From: Sedimentisphaerales bacterium
Lineage (GTDB): Bacteria > Planctomycetota > Phycisphaerae > Sedimentisphaerales > Anaerobacaceae
Assembly: GCA_016936075.1 (NCBI GenBank)
Contig: JAFGPS010000115.1
Coordinates: forward strand, 1 to 64,000
Reading direction: 5' to 3'
DNA length: 64,000 nucleotides
Shown: one piece after another, positions 61,001-64,000 of the stretch
Numbering within the stretch: position 1 is the stretch's first letter
Layout: the number at the start of each line of letters is the position of its first letter
Notes under the pieces: generated by a model
The model's database searches: none
What the model was told of the DNA's origin: nothing
The model's input: the letters and a program-made list of their open reading frames with translations, nothing else
Program-made: the position numbers and the translations under genes

Positions 61001-64000
61001 TGAAATCTGTTTCAGTACACCGGTACCAAATGTGACCGTAATATTCTTATCTGAATTCATTAACAGGTCCAGTTCTTTTGAGCGTGAGATTAGTTGGCCA
61101 ATATTATTATACCATCCTCTGACGAATAAATTCGGGTCATTTGGTGTTGCTACTATATGAACAATATCTCCGTCGAAGTACATACCGCTCGAAGGTTCGA
61201 CTGTTCCCAAACCCTGTGCCTGAACATTCAATGTGTATTGAGGAATCTCCTCGAATCTAACCGTGACAACTCTGGATTCATTTATAGTGATAGTCTGATT
61301 TACACTTGTACTATAATCGCTATCAGTACCAGTCCATTTGGCAACTCGATAGTTCGGATCCGGATAGGCTACAATTGTAACTTTCGATCCCTTCGTATAG
61401 CTTCCGAAAGTCGGATTTACGTGACCATGTGCTTCTTCCGGGCGGAGAATTCTACCATTTTCGTTGACAATGTTGACCGTCAACGATTGTAGATAAGAAA
61501 TCGTGTAGTGATAACCCATATCAACCAACCCGGTATCAGAAATACCGTCATTACGCGTTGTATAGATATTTGGCTCATAGCGTTCATCAGCATTAACACT
61601 TCCGGAATTTACAGCCGGACTATTTGCGCTCTGTCCAGCGGCTGTCTGGCTTAGGAAGTAACCTGTAACAAATAACGGGTCATCAACAATATTGCCGCTC
61701 TCAGGATCCCAACCTGCTGTATCTGCCCATAACTCTTTGTTATATGTATCAAGCGATGACAATGGCTCGACATAAACCGGGTCGCCGACAGACATTTCAG
61801 GTGAACCGTCAAGCATGGCAAAGATGTATCGGCCATTAACACTGCTGTTGCGGCTATCATGTACCAATCCAGTCGGGCTGTCATCAAGGAAATATCCGTT
61901 AATTCCTGAACCGAATAATTCGTAGTATGTACCCACGTCACCGGTACCATTAGAGAAACCGGCATGAGCTGACTGGCCACTATAACCATATTGTCCTTCA
62001 CTGGCATCACCCGTTTCCCAGTTAATTGTTCCGTAGTTAAATTCTATATCGAAGTCACCCGCTTTACGATCAGAACGATCTATAATAATTAGCTGGAATG
62101 AGTTCAGTTTGTCATAATTTTGATTAAAGTAACCCACATCAATCCAGTTAACTCCAAACGCGTTACGGCCTCCGATAGTGCCTGTTCCATATGTAACAAT
62201 ATTTGGTACTACATTGTTAGGATCATTAGGATCATTAGGAGCATTAGGATCATCACTCGCGTTGGGATCGATTGTATCGACATCAGCAAAAAACGGTGCG
62301 ATAATAGAAGTTGGAATATTACTTGTCAATCCCTCTGGAGTATATTGCCACATTGATTCATCAAATGAGACATTACCATTATTATTGACATAAAGCCGCG
62401 AATATTGTTTTCCATAGAAGTTTATCTCGAAACCTATGTCAACAAGACCTGTTGATCCATCATTATTAGCTGCTAATGAACCGGAATCGAATCCTGAACG
62501 GATTACAGGCTGTGAGTTAGGATTGATTAATGTAAATTCGTTTTTCTCCATGTTATGGATAGTACTGTTGTTTATAAACATTGACGAAGGTCTTGGCTCG
62601 TATGGGTCACCACCGGCTACCGCAACTTGTGAGCCTTCTTGGGCGAAATTGCTCCAGATAATACTATCGACAATATTCATTGTGCTGTTATATGATGCGT
62701 AAACACCACCACCATAACCATTAGATACATTGCTTCCTGTAACCGTATTATTGACTATTGTACAGTTCTGTACCAAAGGTGAAGCCAGCCATGTGCTTGA
62801 AATACCACCACCATCGTGATTGGATGAATTTTGAGTTACCAGGCAGTTTTTAAGCAGCGGATTATCTACCTGTGTCAAGCCGTTACCTGAATAGTATATA
62901 CCGCCACCAGAGCCTGATGATATGTTTTTAGTAAAAATACTGTCTGTGACTTCAACGCTCGATCCAAGACTGTGATAGCCGCCGCCGCGTCCGAAGATCA
63001 AATCAGTTTCTGAAGGTATAATAATATTCGGATCATTCGGATCAGTAGAAGGAGGTGCTGTCTCTACCAAAGCTTTGTTATTACTTATAGTTGAATCGAA
63101 GATTGAACCATCGGAATTAGTTGAATACAGACCGCCGCCGTGGTAAGCATGACTATCGGAAATGATCGAATTAATCATAGTGATAGTTGAATTTGACCAG
63201 TAAATACCACCGCCGATACATGCTTCGCTGTCGCTGATTTCGCAATCAACGAATTTTAGGCTGCAATCATCTTCGAAAGCTACAGCGCCACCATAGCTTA
63301 TCATGATATCATCAGGTATATTCACATCAGAATCCATATTGGCCGAACTGTTTGTAATGGTACAGTTATAGAATTCCGGATTACTATGTAGAGTTGCGTA
63401 AATTGTACCACCTAAGTTTTCGATATCCATATTCCTTGTCGGAAATGGATAATCCGGATTACTTGGTCCGGTACCACCAACACCACAAACACCACCAAAA
63501 GTGTGATTGTCTTCGAATACACAATTATAGAATACAGGTGAACTGTAATTTTCACAGAATACAGCACCGCCGTAACCGCTGTACTTCCAATAGTCTTTAT
63601 AGCGATTTTCATATGGTGATGAATCATCAGTGGAAGTAGTACCATCCGGACCGTAGTCTCCATACATCCAGCCGTCCCACCATTCAGCTATGTCTTCTTC
63701 TTCTGTCGGAGAGAATATCCAGTTACCACCTCTTCCGCCATATTCGGCATCCTGGCCAGTTGCGTTTCCGCCGTTACCGCCGTTACCACCTTCAGCGGTA
63801 TTGCCAACAAATACGCAGTCTCTGAATGTTGGATTACTGAAGTATCCGGCATATACAGCTCCGCCATAGGCCCATCCGGCCCATCCGCCGTCAAAACCAC
63901 TTGGGTTTGCGCTGTCACCATGTCCTCCATTTCCGCCAAATACTGCACAATTTTCGAAGCGGCAATTTTGGATATAAGGTGAACCTTCCTGGATTACTAT
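55019..64000 (-). CDS. Giant secreted beta-helix protein with nidogen-like, InlB-like and dockerin domains, N-terminus outside the window
   Basis: The frame is open to the right edge, giving at least 2993 residues; the ATG at 63667 is internal. The protein is built from modules. Parallel beta-helix regions rich in GGGIY, NNT and DC repeats cover most of it (about 64000-62560, 60900-59180 and 57830-56500). Two nidogen-like domains (LYVNNNGNVSF / LYVNNNGNVTF, IAPFFADVDT) lie at about 62520-61810 and 59165-58505. InlB-type B-repeats are at about 61480-61040 and 58140-57940. A type I dockerin-like pair with EF-hand loops (DIHTDGTIDIDDVNDF; DFNFDGKVDANDAAFM) is at about 56230-56030. Three fibronectin-like domains follow. 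DPN-rich linkers separate modules. Likely a cell-surface adhesin or polysaccharide-binding protein. No sorting motif was recognised at the C-terminus. Confidence 0.88.
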   Translation of the reverse strand: MVIQEGSPYIQNCRFENCAVFGGNGGHGDSANPSGFDGGWAGWAYGGAVYAGYFSNPTFRDCVFVGNTAEGGNGGNGGNATGQDAEYGGRGGNWIFSPTEEEDIAEWWDGWMYGDYGPDGTTSTDDSSPYENRYKDYWKYSGYGGAVFCENYSSPVFYNCVFEDNHTFGGVCGVGGTGPSNPDYPFPTRNMDIENLGGTIYATLHSNPEFYNCTITNSSANMDSDVNIPDDIMISYGGAVAFEDDCSLKFVDCEISDSEACIGGGIYWSNSTITMINSIISDSHAYHGGGLYSTNSDGSIFDSTISNNKALVETAPPSTDPNDPNIIIPSETDLIFGRGGGYHSLGSSVEVTDSIFTKNISSGSGGGIYYSGNGLTQVDNPLLKNCLVTQNSSNHDGGGISSTWLASPLVQNCTIVNNTVTGSNVSNGYGGGVYASYNSTMNIVDSIIWSNFAQEGSQVAVAGGDPYEPRPSSMFINNSTIHNMEKNEFTLINPNSQPVIRSGFDSGSLAANNDGSTGLVDIGFEINFYGKQYSRLYVNNNGNVSFDESMWQYTPEGLTSNIPTSIIAPFFADVDTIDPNASDDPNAPNDPNDPNNVVPNIVTYGTGTIGGRNAFGVNWIDVGYFNQNYDKLNSFQLIIIDRSDRKAGDFDIEFNYGTINWETGDASEGQYGYSGQSAHAGFSNGTGDVGTYYELFGSGINGYFLDDSPTGLVHDSRNSSVNGRYIFAMLDGSPEMSVGDPVYVEPLSSLDTYNKELWADTAGWDPESGNIVDDPLFVTGYFLSQTAAGQSANSPAVNSGSVNADERYEPNIYTTRNDGISDTGLVDMGYHYTISYLQSLTVNIVNENGRILRPEEAHGHVNPTFGSYTKGSKVTIVAYPDPNYRVAKWTGTDSDYSTSVNQTITINESRVVTVRFEEIPQYTLNVQAQGLGTVEPSSGMYFDGDIVHIVATPNDPNLFVRGWYNNIGQLISRSKELDLLMNSDKNITVTFGTGVLKQISGGGDALALAYAEGSSGDTIVVAPGTYSGNIALTKDIRIISTNPDDPENVAQTIINASDGRAFTISNNATSKTVIDGFTINGGGIYIGSNANPVLANLKINNASVSNENGGAIFIGENSNPSISGIKINNCSVNNGNGGGIYISDGAIPSMSKIEITNCRANGGNAGGIYVDSNVNNTFTNITITGCTASGSGGDVYVASNSSPVFNYCMFLDSNANLGGGIYYAQGCIATLNNCTISGNTSSRGAGIFLSSGVLSTLNACYILNNTASSNGGGIFFSSNCNSGIVDCNISGNSAESYGGAIDYSENCTFNITDCNMARNIAGDGGGIYFSAYSSGLLSNSSITDCNATEDGSAIYLIDSNDVSIVDCDISRNISKRGTIFTMNSPDSEIIGCNISYNEATNLVITYSYQIPDPNWVPDPNDPNATAPLVPISPTDPNFNLNDPNLVTNKIQSTSGIAQGGGIWSYVGPSTIKDCQITYNLGSTSGGGIYLLGDGNSQTVIKNCLIANNTSGRDGGGISNNWQNDILIANCTIVNNTLSGLNSRGGGFYNSYESSGEIRDSIIWGNMSTNGSQIAVSSGDVPYPLTSKLKVTYSDIDLSKRKTTEVVLPNATPVIRTGFDSESLAANDDGSTGAVDIGFTINYFGFRFDKLYVNNNGNVTFNGPMGTYTPFGLTTDLGETGPIIAPFFADVDTNPGDSNSTTYPVVTYGTGIVGGHKAFGVNWVGVGYYPSRWDKTNSFQLILIDRSDRTNGDFDIEFNYEQIQWETGGASGGSNGLGGNSVHVGFTNGTGEADTFYEFEGSGINGAFLNSNPETGLIYDSRKSKLLGRYIFTVTAGALDVSNVRGPIDVETGNIIEGWDPIDPNNPLDPNDPDGPWDSGLGNISIDPNFAVGYYLSQIASGQAIDSSCIDAGSGDVNDPGIALGGNTTRMDGVADTGIVDIGYHYPKGLAKYNLTVNVSEHGTVDPNSGTYFDGTELTIKAVPDTGYRVKGWYDEQNELLFEEKSMTIIMDSDKVITVIFEPRTIINVSGGRDAIQLAIDAAHNGDILVLSSGTYDPNINFGGKKITLVSTNPDDSDIVAATIIDCNQESRAFIFENGEDSDAIISGITIINGSSGDENGGGIFIATGCSPTIRNVVINSCTSNNDGGGIYVSASASPTFIGCTITDCESSEGGAVYCSIDSSPVFESCTFNNNVASVGAGVFFGSSSEAEITDCAFTNNTGENAGGFFCNPYSIITVVDCNIYNNDANFGGGFYASNFATLTMNNTLLSNNYAITEGGAGYWLKANVELNNCNIKSNTAIRGGGLWYSNSPLTEISNCTLFNNMAGSIIDSNDPNDPNNPNDPNALTPGQGGGIYNFSTMALITDCKIRNNTANTSGGGIYISGDSNSPMIVNNLIESNLAGRDGGGISANWQSSPLITSCTFVSNTAPGIYANSNGKGYGGGLNCSYHAVCTVTNSIFWNNSASNGPEIAVGTGFEYDPRPSTLYISYSDIKPSGSAIWVDTGCQLNPGVVNAHNIDDNPLFVSTPRGNYYLSQTISGQLQNSPCVDAGSDDLSMLGIARFVYTTRTDEGQDMGMLDIGFHYPTAQPDKIFDIHTDGTIDIDDVNDFMEILNVGETCSAANSWCYGADFNFDGKVDANDAAFMTAYMWLGAEDDIAPNPNPSLWDAEPSIIGTSVSMSAQEALDSWFDYWGMDVEYYFDCVYGNCHDSGWITSRSYTDSGLELNTEFAYRVRVRDAFPGIPDDGTGETGNKTKWSSTAYVGGTDTTPPAPVPTIISYTSDTNSISLVASVSYDASGFVEYSFESITAGGHNSGWITDPNYTDPNLDPGTEYIYKVQARDAYNNVTIWSDEFTAYTAEPGDENPPTPNPMTWDETADVNGLPHEIEGDETKYNIFYEMTATTATDDSGGLIEYQFQCIDDYRYSSKGTDGWITENTYTVQIGVTGFRYRFRVRARDEFGNTTGWSIAIPALTLNQVTAWENGDLTLDDILGN

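Noticed and set aside
55019..63667. Regular repeats suggesting a CRISPR or satellite array
   Set aside because: They are degenerate coding repeats of beta-helix turns, without uniform repeat/spacer spacing.
63688..63948. Separate minus-strand gene at the right edge
   Set aside because: It is another frame of the giant gene, whose own frame is open to base 64000 with a good beta-helix translation.

Overview
The window looks like chromosomal DNA of an AT-rich planctomycete, probably class Phycisphaerae (Sedimentisphaerales-like). I infer this from several features: paired ECF sigma factor / membrane regulator genes, a WRGP-type PQQ-propeller protein, a dockerin-bearing beta-helix giant protein, bacterial alpha-2-macroglobulin, an anaerobic sulfatase maturase, a CE15 esterase, and pseudopilin-like domains ending in a DGH motif. 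No rRNA gene, tRNA gene, CRISPR array or transposase was seen.

Layout. 1-5804: two sigma factor / membrane regulator modules. 5882-8945: rsmD, a CCA-adding-type nucleotidyltransferase and a radical SAM sulfatase maturase. 9278-14311: an exported HEAT-repeat protein, an FmdB zinc ribbon, then on the minus strand an FHA protein, a GspE/PilB-like ATPase with two membrane helices, and CvpA. 14613-19643: translation cluster thrS-infC-rpmI-rplT-pheS-arfB; infC appears to start at AUA and pheT is absent. 19660-27568: an unknown gene behind a possible attenuator, an exported CnaB-like protein, a beta-propeller/secretin fusion, rplU and a D-amino-acid transaminase. 27829-37564: exported proteins (alpha-2-macroglobulin, an SGNH esterase, a CE15 glucuronoyl esterase, a PQQ-like propeller), three of them carrying Gly-rich inserts. 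37674-42779: tyrS, a small membrane protein, a cupin, a Tat-exported DUF362 protein and a six-haem cytochrome. 42789-47639: tmk-holB-ricT-metG. 47640-50222: an accessory patch of decaying toxin-antitoxin and defence-gene remnants with palindromic repeats, one of which lies in frame inside a DNA glycosylase gene. 50223-54831: an FkbH-like protein, a CPBP protease with an apparent AUU start, and two conserved unknown genes. 55019-64000: one giant secreted protein whose N-terminus lies beyond the right edge.

The housekeeping genes form recognisable conserved operons. The accessory genes point to an anaerobic or microaerobic particle-associated polysaccharide degrader with an elaborate cell surface. 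The most notable signals are: (1) pseudopilin-like globular domains built into non-pilin proteins (alpha-2-macroglobulin and a sigma-linked membrane regulator); (2) a TolB-like propeller fused to a secretin; (3) a family of cloverleaf-like palindromes, plus a separate twin-hairpin element translated in frame within the glycosylase; (4) a HepT toxin gene broken by a stop codon inside a perfect 16-bp inverted repeat; (5) two non-AUG starts. All family names come from reading the translations by eye; no database search was run.
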